Positions 23,713 through 36,895 of a DNA stretch of 64,000 bases are shown one piece after another; positions within the stretch are counted from its first letter, which is position 1, and every line of letters begins with the position of its first letter. Both the position numbers and the translations under genes were made by a program. The DNA comes from Ciona savignyi (Eukaryota > Chordata > Ascidiacea > Phlebobranchia > Cionidae): assembly GCA_000149265.1 (NCBI GenBank), contig CH003313.1, positions 3,128,307 through 3,192,306 on the forward strand, read 5' to 3'. The notes under the pieces are model-generated. The model did no database searches. It was not told the DNA's origin and saw only the letters and a program-made list of their open reading frames with translations.

Positions 23713-26456
23713 CTATTTCATAATAGTAGACTGACATTGCGGTAAGTCCCGAATATTGAGGTTCGACTCCGAGTATGTTGATTGTGCAGCAAGGAAGCAT
23801 TCCGCTATCCGTTTGTCGCAATCACATTTCTTCCTTTCAATGGAGCTTATGTCGTCAACTGCAAATGATCGAGTTAAGCGTTTGTGAGGATTTTTTAGAG
23901 GGTTGGGTTTCTTAGCAAAAATGGGTTCATCAGTAATGCATTTTTGTATTGAAATAGGTATATGAACCGGTCGCACTAACCATTCGGCCACACATGCTGT
24001 ATATATAAATTGGTCGCACTAACCATTCGGCCACACATGTTGTATATAATTCGGTTGCATTTACTATTCGGGCAAATGACTATTCAGCATTTTCTTATGT
24101 TTTTCACCGAGCTACAAGCTTCGATTTATGATGAGCTCATCCGCTTTTTGTATAGAGATCGTTAATATAATTCGATCGTGTTACCATTTGGCCACATGGG
24201 TTTCTTCTCGGGTCAAAGGGGATCAGAACCATTAGAACATTTGGTTACTTAATGTTATCATATATATATATATATATGCAGTATCTCCGACATACCGCTT
24301 ACGCGGCGTTACTACTGAATGATATTAAAGACAAAAATGTGCTTTAATATCAATTTACAATGTTAAAAGACAAAACAATTGCTAATGTATTTGTTTAACT
24401 TTATGTACTTCATTTTAAAACCCATAGTGCGTCCGGTATTATGACGAACTGCCGTGTTTTCAACGCTCCCTTGCAGATTCCACCCCGGGTATGGTCTAGT
24501 ATGGATATTTCAAAACAAGACACTGTAATCTTACCACACTCGATTTTGTTGTTATTTTCCTTGTTGAAGTGGAATTTGTATTTGTATGCATCGCTGTATA
24601 GATGGAGCGGGTTCGGGTCGTTGATGCCTCCATAGCATTTATCATGCACCTCGCAACATCTGTGTACAGGGGAGTTGCTATATTATGTATATGTAAATCA
24701 TATGGAAGGAGTGATGTATATGCAAATAATTGGGAAGAAATAATTTATATGCAAATTGTATATCGTTTGATGAATGTGTGTGGATTAATTGATATATGTG
24801 TGTGCACCCACATACCCGCACATGAATGCACACACACACACAAAATGATATTCATTCAAACCATAAGGTAATGCTCGTAGTCATGGTTGTGACTGGGTGT
24901 TTTGCGGAGTAACAATGAGGGAACACCGTATGTAACTAAGAGGGATGCTTTTGCATTTACCACGCATATTGTTAAGAAAATGTTTCGATTTAAAGAAGGT
25001 GTAAATTAAGTCGATTTTTAGAAAAAAATCGAAAGGTGTCGGAGTTTAGATTGCGGATCCCAACTTTTAATTTAAGTCGTTAGAAAATTTGAGACTTCTC
25101 ATGATAGGATTAAGAGTGACAGTTTTTTTTTATGGGACAGTTTGCATTAAAGAGATAGGAAGAATATTTCATACAACGCCTCTTTCACAACATACTCGCC
25201 AATTTCCTTATTTTTTCCCGAGCTATAGGTTTCAAACCAGTGATGGGATCGTTAACAAGAACGTTTGTAAAAGAAACGGTTTAAATGCTTCGGTCGCGTT
25301 AATCATTTTTTTACCGAGCCAAGTTTCGAAGCCATGGTGGGCTCGTCACTAGGACCGTTTTTATGTATAAGAGTCGGTATATGTATCAGTCGCGTTAACC
25401 ATTCGCCCACACAACTTCACGGTTAAAGATTCAACACATCACCAAGCGGTCACACATCCTACCTGTCTGTAGCATCCACTGCCACCCCAGCTCCACCAAG
25501 TCCACAGTAGCAACCGTAGTGCAAATACCGAACTTCCACAGTTTCGAGATCTGTCTTCAGTTCTGCGGCGACTACTTGTCCGAGTTGGGACTGATAAATC
25601 TGGAAAATCATTCGAAATATTTTCATCGGGTCCATTACTGGAGGTAGTAACGCCGGTAGAGGTAGAAAGGTTGTGTGATCGTAATCACCCATTTTAACAA
25701 AGAACATTACAGTTTAATTTAACAGTTAAAATGATAAAACACACTCAAAAAGTTTGAAATAAAAACAATAAGTTACGTTTCATTCCGAATTTAAACTTTG
25801 AATTTTGTAATTACCAGTCTAAATCTACTAAATCTATATATCCTACATTAGCCCTAATGCCTTTTTACACAAGATAACACTGTTGTACCGGTCGAAATTC
25901 ATTTAGAAATATTTTTTACAGTCTCCAAATTTGAATAATTACCAGTAATATAAGTTTAAATTCATATAGGGGCTGTAATAACCAATTGTACCACATAAAG
26001 CTTTTTAACATGTTTATTTTCATATGTTTTTTTCTGTTATTTACATGTTATTGTTCCAAAAACGACAACACTACTTTGTCATAATTTTTCAGAATGTTTT
26101 GTTTTAATTAAAGTTCAAGAAACAGCACCGAATTACCATTTATTTTTCGATTACACCAATAAAAATGCCGATGCACTATCGTTGTTGTCCAAAGCGAATC
26201 GCAAAAGTGACAATGTACAAACTTCACCAAAGTTCGGATTAATTACAAAGTAGATATTTTTGTTCTAATGTATAGTACCACACAGTTAAGTTACTGGTCT
26301 GTTCAATCTGTTTAGTTAAGTTTGAAGGAACACTACTCTTACCTTTTGGTCGTCGTTTTTAGGATTGGGTAATTCAAATTGTCTCAAACACGCTTCAACT
26401 GCGTTACGACAGATGAATAACAATATCACTCCCTTTAGTATTCCTTTACACACCAT
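23713..26456 (-). CDS. Secreted phospholipase A2
   Basis: Calcium-dependent hydrolysis of the sn-2 ester of phospholipids outside the cell. Four exons on the minus strand give 173 residues: 26456-26343, 25599-25463, 24659-24535, 23858-23713. Residues 1-22 form a signal peptide (KGVILLFI core). The calcium loop YGCYCGLGG is at 66-74 and the active-site CCEVHDKCY is at 85-93 with His89-Asp90. The second catalytic Asp is D140 in CDCD. The His-Asp spacing of 51 equals that of the classical His48/Asp99 pair. The cysteine set looks smaller than in vertebrate 14-kDa enzymes. The exon 2 acceptor was chosen for phase ('ttttccag' before 25599); an upstream frame also continues open. An acceptor-like 'attgttttcag' sits 19 bases before the ATG. 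Confidence 0.9.
23945..24240. repeat. Dispersed 'attcggccacac' repeat, tandem units
   Basis: At least three units with 'cactaaccattcggccacac' separated by short AT stretches lie in phospholipase A2 intron 3. The family is the same as at 9240-9590. Confidence 0.65.
24260..24277. repeat. (AT)n microsatellite
   Basis: Pure AT dinucleotide run in phospholipase A2 intron 3. Confidence 0.9.
25200..25456. repeat. Dispersed 'attcggccacac' repeat
   Basis: Contains 'gtttcaaaccagtgatggg', 'ggctcgtcactaggaccgtt' and 'gttaaccattcgcccacac', two partly overlapping units. It abuts the 3' edge of phospholipase A2 exon 2. Confidence 0.65.
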
Positions 26457-27845
26457 CTTGTACAGTTATAATAATCTGAAAACAATCACATTAGAAACAC
26501 AACTACCGCCGACTTGAACGGCTAATACTAGAAACATATGGTGAAGCATTATGTAGGAAACGCCTCGATTCACTTCGCTTCCCCGCGATTCTTTTGTACC
26601 TACCTTCTTACGTCACAGTAGTCAAACATAAGAATGGTGATTCACGTGACATCCTAACAATATGCTCTTTTTAGCTATTCTTGACTATTGTAGTCGGTTC
26701 CATTCGGCTGGTGCGCAGTTATATACTGGTTCACACATATCATTTTTAATGTATTTTCTTTTGTTACGTGGTGCTTTACGCACGAACACAAATGGGCAGC
26801 TATTAGCTGGTTTTGAACCTACAACCCACTGGCCGACACGCAAAGGCGTATTTTACCGGCCGGTTTGCCTAACGTAGCTAGAAATTGTTACTAAAAGTCA
26901 TTCGGTATCAAATCAGCGATGTCTTGAGCGAGGCTATCAGCGGCTGCATTAGCTTAGTGGATAAATGGGTTATAAACATAGGAGTGGTTAATGCGACCGA
27001 TACATTTAGAAAATTATATCCAAAAAACGGTCTTAGCAATGCGCTCATCATTGTTTTGAAACAGAGTCTGGTTAAAAAAGCAATGGCGGGGAATCAATAA
27101 CCATAACTCCGTTCTACACCCGGACAAATATATCTTGTGGATAGAAATTGCAGATGAGAAGAGAAATAGTATGCGATCAAAAACTAAAAACTTTTATTAA
27201 TATTACAGTGGTCAGTACAAATTACAGAAATATGAATCTAAAAAGTCATAAACAACTACTCGATATGAAACGTCAAGGATAGAACGTATAAAAATAAATT
27301 TCTGATTCAATAAAAGTGAAAAAAACAGCTAAAAAGTTGTTAAATAAAGTGGATTTGTTTGAAACCAAAAGTTTGTTTTATTGTTTTGCTTTTAAAATTT
27401 TCAAAGTTAAAATAACTCCTTTGGGGTTTTGATTTTTGTTTCGTGATATATTACCTACTAGCACCGTTTATTTTTCGTTAAGCGATAAAATCTGTACAAA
27501 TTTATTGAATTTCAATTTCCATTTTTGTTACGGTGTATTTTGAATCTCTCCACTACGTTTGTGCATTTTGTCCATATTTAGCTCTGCCGTGTTTAGTAGT
27601 TAGTTTCTGTTTTTTTAAGGGGGGGGTGGGGGGGTGGTTAAGTTGGTGATTCGTGATAAATTACCTAAAGCACCGTGTATTTTTCGTAAAACAAGACTTT
27701 ATTTTAGTTATGATGCATTTATGATTTTCACTAGGTTTATGTTGTTTGTCTGTGCTCTACTATGCACGGTATTATGTCTGTGGGGGTGGTGGGAGGTTTG
27801 TTATTGTGTGGCCAGGTGATGGGAGGTGGTGTGGGTCCACAGGCA
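26457..27845. other. Intergenic region between PLA2 and nicolin-1
   Basis: No coding exon is supported. Around 26795-26880 on the minus strand there is a tRNA-like B-box phrase ('gtaggttcaaaaccagc'), suggesting a second, older tRNA-derived repeat. AT-rich sequence follows, then a G-rich run at 27619-27638. 'tttatt' at 27698 is an AATAAA on the minus strand and may end the nicolin-1 transcript. Confidence 0.4.
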
Positions 27846-30087
27846 TCAAGAGTACGACAACAGATTGATCTCATAACACCCGTCGATGTCGAATCTTCCC
27901 AACTGGATGTTGGGAGCAGAGTCCTCCACTTTGTCAGTGAGCATCCACATCTGCTGGAGACGGAGGGAGAGCTCATCGGGGTCCGGAAGTCCGGAGAGAC
28001 GTGCTTGATCGGATGGTTCTGTGTCGTTCTTCGATGATCGGAAGATTTCATCTTGGGGGCTGGTGAGCCAGCTGGAGGGGGGAGTTTTATTATTATGGAA
28101 AAGTATGGAGTATATGCATGAGTCTACGGAGTATTCCCATTGTGAGCTGAACAATCAATACACATATGAGCGAACGACTAAAGCATTGTCGGTTATTACA
28201 CAAGTATCGTTTTTTACACATCAAGATAAGATTATGTTAAGTTGTGGGAAAACAAAAAAAGGGCATGATGGACAACATATTCCCCTCAAACCCTGGCAAT
28301 CTACCACGACCACATGCAGTCCTGGTCACAACTGAGATCGCAGAGAGCGTGGAAACACGAGTTACTCAATCAAATAACTCATATGGTTGATATCGGCTGT
28401 GAATGCATTTACTGGGAGGCAACCTTAGTTTCATTAAAAATTATTTTTCATTAAAATACAGCCAAGTATAACCCGAGCATTGCACACCACACATCAGTGT
28501 ACCTGGTTTATGTCTGTGTAAGTTAAAACCAGGCTGAAATATGTTAAAGGCACTGACTGAGTATATACAAGAATCTGCAATTGGTTAAGAACTGAACTTT
28601 ATCGATATTATGCTATGCAAGTATACAAGATAAACACAAAGCACACAACGTATTCCATATAATGAGCTTACTGAGGTACAGATGAACTTTGTGCTTTTGA
28701 TGATGGTCTCTGAAAGAAGTAGATCTCTTCAATGGAGAAAGCCTTCCAATTAGGTGATGGTTGCGAGAGTATGAAGCGAACCGCGGTAATATTATTCGCT
28801 TTGCAGCTGAAGTCATTCGGGCCAAGCGTGAAGTAATTCTGGGAGGATAATTTTTTTTGATGAGGTTGTCACTTCAACCTTTTTTGTTTTTTTTTGTATT
28901 TAATTCTGTATATCATGCCAACGATTTGTGAGGACATGAGAATATATTTGGTTAAGTTTTGGCGTAAAAATGTTTTTTTGCCCGATTTGTAAAAAATACC
29001 ATAAAATAAATTATTAATTTTTTAACTCATTAACCTTAACTTAATATTTCTTTTTTATCTCATTTTGTTCAATTATAGATGTTTTAAATAACTATCAATA
29101 TAAAAGACCTTTTTATTTTATATTTTTGTCGTATACACTGCTTTCAATCTACCACCTTTGCCAGCACTACAGACAGGTAGTTTTTAATTTAAAAAAAATG
29201 GCTCAGAGTTAGATTCTACAATAATGAAAATATATAATTTTTACGCTTATAAATGAGAATACGAACCTGACTCCCAGTTTCAAAGTGTGGATTCTGCATC
29301 AGAGTTTGTTTCCGAACAAGCGTCTTCCATTGGAAGGTTTTACGCCCATCACTGCATTTTTCCTGGATCTATAGAAATGTAAAAGTTATTACGAACATGG
29401 AGGAATTGTTAGTTTGCAATTTATTCCTGAGAAGTTTCAGTTTTGATTCTTACAGTTGTCAATCATAAAAGCTGATCCTATAATTGTATTTCTATGCTGT
29501 ATTTGCTTACTTGTATTGAAATCACATTACCAGGGTCCTTATGTTTACAATGTAGTGTACATAGATTATGCTAACCCAATGTAATCTGGTGAGCTTAATT
29601 GTTGACCACAATGACTGTTTATTTCAACCAACTATAATTTAACTTTGGCAAATAAACCAAGAGTTCAAGATTTACTTAATGATAACAGTGCAAAATTATT
29701 TAATACATGGATTCTTTACCAAACACAATACCAATAAGTCCACCCATCATAATGCTCTTTACATAAGGAATACATTTAGGAATAACCAGTTAAAAAACAT
29801 GGGTAAAACCTTACCACATATTCCACAGCAGTTGGGGACTCTATATAATTTATCAGAAACATTAGACTTCAGACATTAAGTAGGTTAGGATAGAGATTTG
29901 TAAATAAGCTTACTTTGACATTGAGCTTGACATGAGCTGTGTAGTTGTTTACGAAGGTGATCTTCCCAATGCTGACGACTCCATGGTTGGGGAAGATCAC
30001 CTCAATCACAGAGCATCCGCTGTGGAACTTACTCTCCCCGATGGAGAGGTGGTGAGGGGGCTTCACCGTGCAACTTATCGGGTTCAT
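27846..30087 (-). CDS. NICN1: Nicolin-1
   Basis: Non-catalytic subunit of the neuronal tubulin polyglutamylase complex in vertebrates, where it works with the ligase TTLL1 and other subunits. Four minus-strand exons give 222 residues, close to the human length of about 213: 30087-29914, 29368-29267, 28838-28672, 28071-27846. Family signatures seen: ITFVNNYTA (residues 43-51), RFILSQPSPNWKAF, GLPDPDELSLRLQQMW, and the ending GRFDIDGCYEINLLSYS, nearly the same as the vertebrate C terminus. There is no signal peptide, as expected for a cytosolic protein. An acceptor-like 'actttcag' lies 18 bases before the ATG. Confidence 0.93.
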
Positions 30088-31732
30088 TGTGGTGCACGAT
30101 GATCACTGAAAGTGTGGTGTGCACGGGGGGCTCACGATGCGCACGGGGGTTCGCAATGTGCACAAGGGGTTCACGATGTGCACGTGGCGACAAAATTTAT
30201 GGGTGTACGCACAAGGGGGGCTCACTGCAAGCTGATGCTAATGCAGCAACACACGATCTCGTCGCACTCCGGCTTCTGACAAGTGATCTCCGGACAATGA
30301 CACTCCCCGCAGGTGGGGAAGGAGGGACACTCACAGCTGGTACTCTGTAGCAGATAATGTTGTCAGGATATATTCATGGTTATCACGGTACAGAGGAAAA
30401 TCAAGAGGTTAACACACAGGTAATCGTCAGATCACCTCGCGCCTACTGTTGGGTTACCAGAGCTATTAGAGTGTGTTGTTTAAGATTCACACGTTACTTT
30501 AATTTATTAGAATCCATTAATCCCTTGGGTTCAGAAAATGTCCGTTAAGTGCCTTGCTCAAGGACACAAAGTGACTAGCTATCGACCAGTTTCGAACCTG
30601 CAACCTTTCGGTTGAAAGGCATCAGATTAACTCACCAGACTAATCAATTAGACAAACTTAAAAATGTAGTATAAGGTGCGTATTAGCATTACAGCTACAC
30701 CAGTGTGCTATTGCTAGGTCTACAGGCTACAACGCTATAGTACCAATGCATATGGTGATTATCATGATTTGTCGCATTTGGTTTGTATTTGAAGAATTCA
30801 CATCGTTGTTTTCATGCGATAATATAGGGAAATTTTTACCAAGACATATCGTAAGAGTGACCCCATGATTATCTTAGTCGACAACATTGTACGAAAACAA
30901 CAATGCAAATTCAACGTGGTGATAATTTACCCTAATGGCAATCTCTTTATGATCTCAATATATGGGAACCTAGAGTTCCACCTAGGCTACATGTATAACA
31001 AATCAATTCTAAGCTCTAATCTACAGGACAAAACACCACAGCAACCACATTATTTAAATTATTTAACTTTGAATTCATGTTGGAACTTTTACATTGTTGT
31101 AAGGTTGCTTGTGTGCTCTGTATAGTTTATTTGAAAACTGTATGAAAACGTAAAGTTTTACAGAAAAGTTTCAGTGTACGAGGCTGCAGGCACTGTATTG
31201 ATTTAAAAGCCATGGCTCGCGGTCATAATCAGTTCCCACTTAATCTATTAACGAACCCCATTTTGTAACAACTGACATCGCTTGTGTATTGCTTATTTCC
31301 TTTGAATTTAAATCTATTCAGCAATAAATTAGTAAAACCCATAAAAGCTAAATTCTTCAAATTGTTTTAACCAACACAGAAACATTTTTTCGCTAACGTC
31401 CTCACTGGGCATTATTTGCTTAAATAGTAAAAACATGTTAAAAGTTTCTGGTTAAATGAAGTTATGCTTTAGGCATGTGAGCATATTGCGTGATTTATAA
31501 CATAATCACAGCAGAAAGATAGTGACCAATAAAACCAAAAATGTAAATTCTCCATCTTTAAAAGTATTTTAATAATTTCACTGCACAGCCTTTCCACTGC
31601 GAATTTTCTTGCAAAATTCAAAGGTTAGTAAGCAAGCAAGCCACTGCAACCCACACCAAACACATGTTAGTCGACAGCACTACGACAATATATCATGCGC
31701 TACATAAGCAATACCACGTGGGACACCAATCC
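30088..31732. other. Intergenic region with short tandem phrase and SINE
   Basis: Positions 30118-30225 repeat 'gatgcgcacgggggttc'-like phrases four or five times, a small GC-rich tandem array just upstream of nicolin-1. A reverse SINE lies at 30362-30655. The remainder is AT-rich with no supported exon. Confidence 0.55.
30362..30655 (-). repeat. tRNA-derived SINE, near full length, reverse
   Basis: Runs from the reversed tail ('aggatatattcatggttatc') to the reversed tRNA-like head ('accagtttcgaacctgcaac'). Confidence 0.85.
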
Positions 31733-34700
31733 TTAGAGCTGGATTTCGAAGCAGAGACAGTTGACACGGTCGCAGTCCGGGGACTGGCACGCGCACGCAC
31801 AGTGTATCGAATCGCAACCCTGTTAAGCACACACGATCACATGCAAGTTGGTACGCACAGTTAGCGGGTATCTGCATGCTTCTGTCCAGTAACCAGAGGA
31901 AGCTTGACCAGGGTGCATGGTTGGTTGTTCATGTTAATACACCATCACACCCATCGATTGTTTTGGATGTTCCCAATTAATACAACGTATATTTTATACA
32001 GGCCACGCTTACTGGTAACCAATGTTAGAAAATTTGTGGAGTAATCTTACAAATACAGTCAATTTATTACACCATTATACCCATGGGTCTTCATTAATAT
32101 ACCATATATTTAATGTTAGTTTTTATTCTGTGCTGTAGTAAATAACTGTATTTACACGGTAACTATTTCATAAAGAGTTCATTAATCATATTTTAATGAA
32201 GTAATTAAATTAAATAAAACCATATAAAAATAAAAAGAGTTACAGGAGTTATGTGCAATACTGGGCAACACTTATTTTATAAATGTTACATTTAACCACA
32301 AGACAATCAGTATCTATTTTAACACAGAACAGCCAATCGTTCAAGCAATGCTCAGTTTTATCTTAAAATATAAGAAGAAGAAAAATAACCGTTGGGGGGA
32401 TGGGGGGGGGGAGCTACAGACAACTCTCCGAAGGAATGTTCATTGTAATGCCATAAACTGCTTTTAATGTTATTCCACAATATGAAATAATTTAACTTAA
32501 ATGTTTGTAACATGAGCCACTCACCCCTGTTTCTCCACAACAATCCAAACAATTTCCACCTCCAGAGCAATCACAGCAATCTTCGCAACTCTATGGTATA
32601 TTCCCATGTTACAGCATATTCATGTTACAATATATTTATGTTACAATATATAATTATGTTACTTAGTTGGAATGGCTAATGTGGTATGTTAGTTTAACAG
32701 AGTAAAACCTTTTAATGTGAATATTATTATTCCTGTGGGGTGGGGAATTGAGCACTTGAAGGTTATTAACTGTGGTTCTTGTGAAATTTAAATAACAGAT
32801 CGATTTGTATTTGCTGAACACTGGTTTAAAATGAATTTTTATGAATAGTATACAAGGATATGAGAGAAAAGGTGTTACAGTCGTCAAAATAAAATGATCA
32901 GTATAATGTAAAAGATGTCTATACTTACTAATCAATGTCATTGCAATATTAAAATATAAAATCCAAAAAAATAGTTTCGAAATGATATTTTTACAATCCA
33001 AAGTCAAAAGTAAAATCGTACCCTCCTGGGCCCACAAATGGCGTCGCAGCACGACCTCAAATCAGGAATGCTGCAGTTGCAGAACTCAGCGATGGATATG
33101 CAGCAGTCGCAACAATCGTTTGGTTCGTCAGCTTTGCCACAGCAGTAACACGATGTGCAAATGCCTTGAGCCTGGGTGCGAAAAAAGGTAAAAAAAACGA
33201 AAAAAGAACCGTCTTTAAAATCAAAAAACATTGCGTCTGTTGATTACTTTAATTTATAACCAGTAAAACATTTATTTGACGATGATTAAAATAAAATAGG
33301 TTTATCATAATGCTGTATAATACTGAATGTAATATCTTCAAATTGATGTCCACAGTATACAATGTACATCATTTGGGAATTTTGCATTTTAAGTTCAGGA
33401 TTGCCACAAAAAAAAACACTCATACTGATGTAATGAAATGTGCTATGTATCTTGACTGCATTTTGTTTGGTCAATTTTTGTCCTGGTTTCTGATATCAAT
33501 CTCATGCCTCATGGCACGGTTTACCTTTTTTTTCAACTTAGCCCTGGCTTATTCTAAATTAAACTAAAGTACAGTTAGTCCAGTTTTCTATAAACTCATA
33601 TTGTCTCACCGTACCTCGCAATCTAACGTTGAAAATTTTGCTTTGATCTGATCAAGAAGGCCCTGGGTAAATTGAGAAATTCTGGTTTCTGATATGCATT
33701 TAAACAACTCTAATATGCAATTAGATCATCAAACTTTGAAAAACATTTAATATATTTAACCCTTTAACTGCCGGCTGTTTTTTACGTTATTTTTCGGCGA
33801 AGTCGCCTTAGGTTAGAAGCTTTTGTACAAAAAACTATTGATGTTAGCATGATATGATCAACAGAAAAGTTGTTCAGTAATAAATTTTCTTTTGTTTTAC
33901 ATTAGTTAAATTTTGATGACGTCATGCATTGTGCAATGACGTCATGTGTTTCTATTTAGATCAACAAAAAATATCTTTTTTTCTCATTTACAAACAAAAC
34001 AGTATGTAGCAAAGTTATTTATGATTATCTTTGGATTATTTTTGTACTACTCTTTTTGTGATGACATCACAACTTGACTGATGACGTCATAACACGCAAA
34101 TCAAATTTTTTTTTTTTTACTTTCGCTCAATGAAACACAAACACATAGCCACAGGAAAACAAAAATGATGCAAAACATCTTTACAAAGGTTCTTTATCAC
34201 TAGAACTACCAAAAAATGAAGCACAACTGCTTACAGATTCACTATCAGCAAACAAAATGGCAGCTTCTTCAACAGAATATCTGTTTTTACCCTCCAAAAG
34301 CTCAAAAAATGGCCTAATCCAAAATTTACAAGCGAAAAACGAATGAATTGTTTTCAAACTAAACAAGCGAACCATGACAACAATAGTTGAAAACTAATCG
34401 GGGACTAAAACAGTAATTAAAACAACCAAAACCACACATATATGTATACGTTTTTTAAAACTCAAATAACTAAAAAAATTCAAATGCAAACCTATATATC
34501 ATCTTATATTGGTAAACGCAGAAATTATTCAGCTCTCCAGCGCCATCTCACTGATCAAAATCGGCCGTATACTTTTCCACTTATGCAATTTTTGGCGCTG
34601 TCGACTTGAGTCGACAGCGGCAGTTAAAGGGTTAAATAAATTAATTTTTGAAATGGTACTGTAGCTCATGCTTCTGTTAAAGAACCTTATAAATCTGCAC

Positions 34701-35882
34701 TGTGTAACATACCGCGTCATTGATATATCTAACCTGAATTGCTGAACTGATTGCATATAAGCATGCGATGCCGCATACGTAGTACGAAATGCTTTGCGTG
34801 CACTCCTGGTACTGCTCACCAAACCTGCTCTTTGAGGATAATTGAAATAATCTATAAAATAACGTTGCACCGCTATAGAGAAGTATAATAATAAACAATA
34901 AAATAGCATTAAATTGTAAATTTACATTTAATGGCTTTATAAAATTGATTTTACATATGTTTGAAATTAAACCATAAAGTTCATTTTTATTTTTTATTTA
35001 AAACAAAACATATTTTACCTGCAAACATTCTATCATACATAATCATAATTTTCAACTTACTACAAAGCTTTTACATAATACTAACATTACTATCAAATTG
35101 AACTTACTACAAGGCACTGTCGAATAAGGATTATTATCGCAAGTAGAACAAGATAAGCCCCAGCAGCAACTAACACCCAAATCGAAGCGCTCACTGGAAC
35201 TGTTGGGGGAACAGGGGTTGTCGGGAAAATAATTGGCTGGAAGGAAAGAAAGTGGTTGTTTATTTTGAGAAGACTATGGTAAGATTTTTTGACATTGTAT
35301 ATTTATGTTTATTCTTAAAGGTTTTGTAGATATCGCTTAGTAAGTATAGTCAATTTTGACAAGCGATCTTGTTGTTGAAGTTCTGTAATCTGGTATATGT
35401 ATTGCGGCAAACAAAAATGCTTCAAAATATTCGAGTTCCAAGTGCGTTTGTCATGTTTCTTATATTGAGATATTCCAATGTGTGGTATATGGTAGATTTC
35501 TTGCTTAAGTTTTTTAAACTTATTGCTCTGCTGGGTTAAAGCGTATGTTAAGCCCCAGAGGGAAACTACACACTAAAATAAAGATTATGGGTTCAAGGTT
35601 GGGGCTGGGTTTGCCATTAGTGCTTAGGGCACGGTTAAAACTAGTTTCCATAGTTTTAGTGAGCAGTTTTTATTCTCTCAATGTTGTCTCAAATTGATAT
35701 TTTGGTGAATATTATCCTGAAACCTATCTTATAACAGTCTGGTGCATTATCCACTGACCCAACCAGCCATACAACAATAAAGAATGCTTTGTATACCTTA
35801 AACACATGTACAGGTAGGGTAATGATCATTTAAAAGAAAAATCGTGGAGATTAAACGTTTTTGAATTATTTCTTACCGCCAT
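31733..35882 (-). CDS. Membrane-anchored cysteine-rich protein, I-mfa-like
   Basis: Seven minus-strand exons give 193 residues: 35882-35877, 35236-35108, 34829-34734, 33662-33615, 33171-33022, 32590-32525, 31819-31733. The first coding exon is only ATGGCG. Residues 3-21 are proline-rich. A TM helix follows at about 22-40 (WVLVAAGAYLVLLAIIIL), with no signal peptide before it. From about residue 92 to the end the protein is packed with Cys, often paired: CTSCYCC, DCCDCC, RSCCDAIC, CEDCCDC, CLDCC, CACACQSPDC, and it ends FEIQL. The Cys-pair pattern near the C terminus resembles the I-mfa (MyoD family inhibitor) domain, but this is similarity by eye only. All six introns are phase 0. An acceptor-like 'atcttctag' sits 4 bases before the ATG. 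The exon 33662-33615 is the least certain. Confidence 0.72.
33756..34635. mobile_element. piggyBac-type non-autonomous element
   Basis: The element at 33760-34631 (872 bp) has perfect 14-bp terminal inverted repeats, CCCTTTAACTGCCG, and is flanked by TTAA on both sides (33756-33759, 34632-34635). TTAA duplication and CCC-starting ends are the hallmarks of piggyBac. A minus-strand frame (34375-34181, 64 aa) with an acidic serine-rich stretch (LFADSESVSS) may be a relic of the transposase N terminus. It sits in intron 3 of the cysteine-rich gene. Confidence 0.88.
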
Positions 35883-36162
35883 AAAACTAGAAGATCATTC
35901 AGTCGAAGGCATGGTGGTCATTTCATACGAATAGCAGTTTAAAAATTCTAACTTGAGCTAATTATTCAAAACAAAACCAAAACAAATCTCAACATTTTGG
36001 AAACGGTCGGTAATTCCATAAAAATCTCATTTGATTGTTTCGCCAGTCGAATAAAGTTCAGCTAAACGACAGTCATTAAAAAACGTCAATATTTCAATTA
36101 TTAAGTATATGTATAGCCATATGTGCATTGGGTTAATATGAACCTTAATAATCTGAACAATT

Positions 36163-36320
36163 AGCGTGGTGGGTTAGTGCGTCGTCTTTCAGTCGAAAGG
36201 TTGTAGGTTCGAAACTGGTCGCTTGCTAGTCGGTGGTGTTCTTGAGCAAGGCACTTAACGGGCATTGCCTAAACCCAGTAGAACGATGGGTTCCACCAAA
36301 TTAGTGGAACCTCCTAATAT
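36163..36320 (+). repeat. SINE, 5' part with tRNA-like head
   Basis: Head 'gtgggttagtgcgtcgtctttc...ggttcgaaactggtcgc' with clear A- and B-box spacing, then the body to 'ggttccaccaaatta'. It lies between the acyltransferase and cysteine-rich genes. Nothing else is supported in 35883-36895. Confidence 0.85.
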
Positions 36321-36895
36321 AGCGTAGGCTATAACCAACTAATAGACCTCTAGGCGCGGCCGGAAATGACATGCAGCCCTCTGTTAGCCATGGTGTTTAA
36401 ATCATGGTTTTGATGAGTAACAATAATGGTGTTTCTTCAATGCTTGTTTGGTTAGAAGCAACAGGTGCTTGACTTCGCCCGGTTGTATTGTTTAGCTGTG
36501 AAGTTTTGTAATAGTGGCGCTTTTTGCTCCGCTGTTTTGTTGGGGAAAAGTTGCCGATCTACGAAGGCTTTTCGAGTTTAGGTTGCGAATCCAATTTTAA
36601 ATTATGAAAAAATCAGCTGGGCAATCAACAACAACTTAAATGCAGAGATGAATTTAATGCAAACGAAAATATTTTACAATCTATCCTATGAATTCCGGGC
36701 TTATTTAGGAATTCAATCGTCAATACATTTTTTGTCCATTAATACGTGTTATAGATGGCGAGACACACGATTGTTTATCGTGGAATGTGTCATAATTGCA
36801 CAATTATATAGTGTCCACAGAATTTTAGGCACTTATTTTCGTGAATAAGCAACGACTAAGCTGGTTAAATTATAATCCCGAACGACAATATCAAA

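Noticed and set aside
26662-27100. Two 71-codon frames in the PLA2/nicolin-1 spacer
   Set aside because: One covers a tRNA-like repeat with a B-box phrase; neither has splice partners or a family signature.
27762-28335. Plus-strand frames opposite the last nicolin-1 exon
   Set aside because: The minus-strand frame matches nicolin-1 through its end, so the plus frames are shadows.
23713-30087. Operon of PLA2 and nicolin-1
   Set aside because: Same strand, but the spacing of about 1.4 kb is far larger than the near-zero spacing of ascidian operons, and both have separate leaders.
30118-30225. CRISPR-like short repeats
   Set aside because: The phrases are adjacent and degenerate without unique spacers, and the DNA is eukaryotic; it is a small tandem array.
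36164-36240. Possible genuine tRNA gene
   Set aside because: Although A- and B-box phrases are present, the sequence continues into the SINE body and does not fold into a closed acceptor stem.
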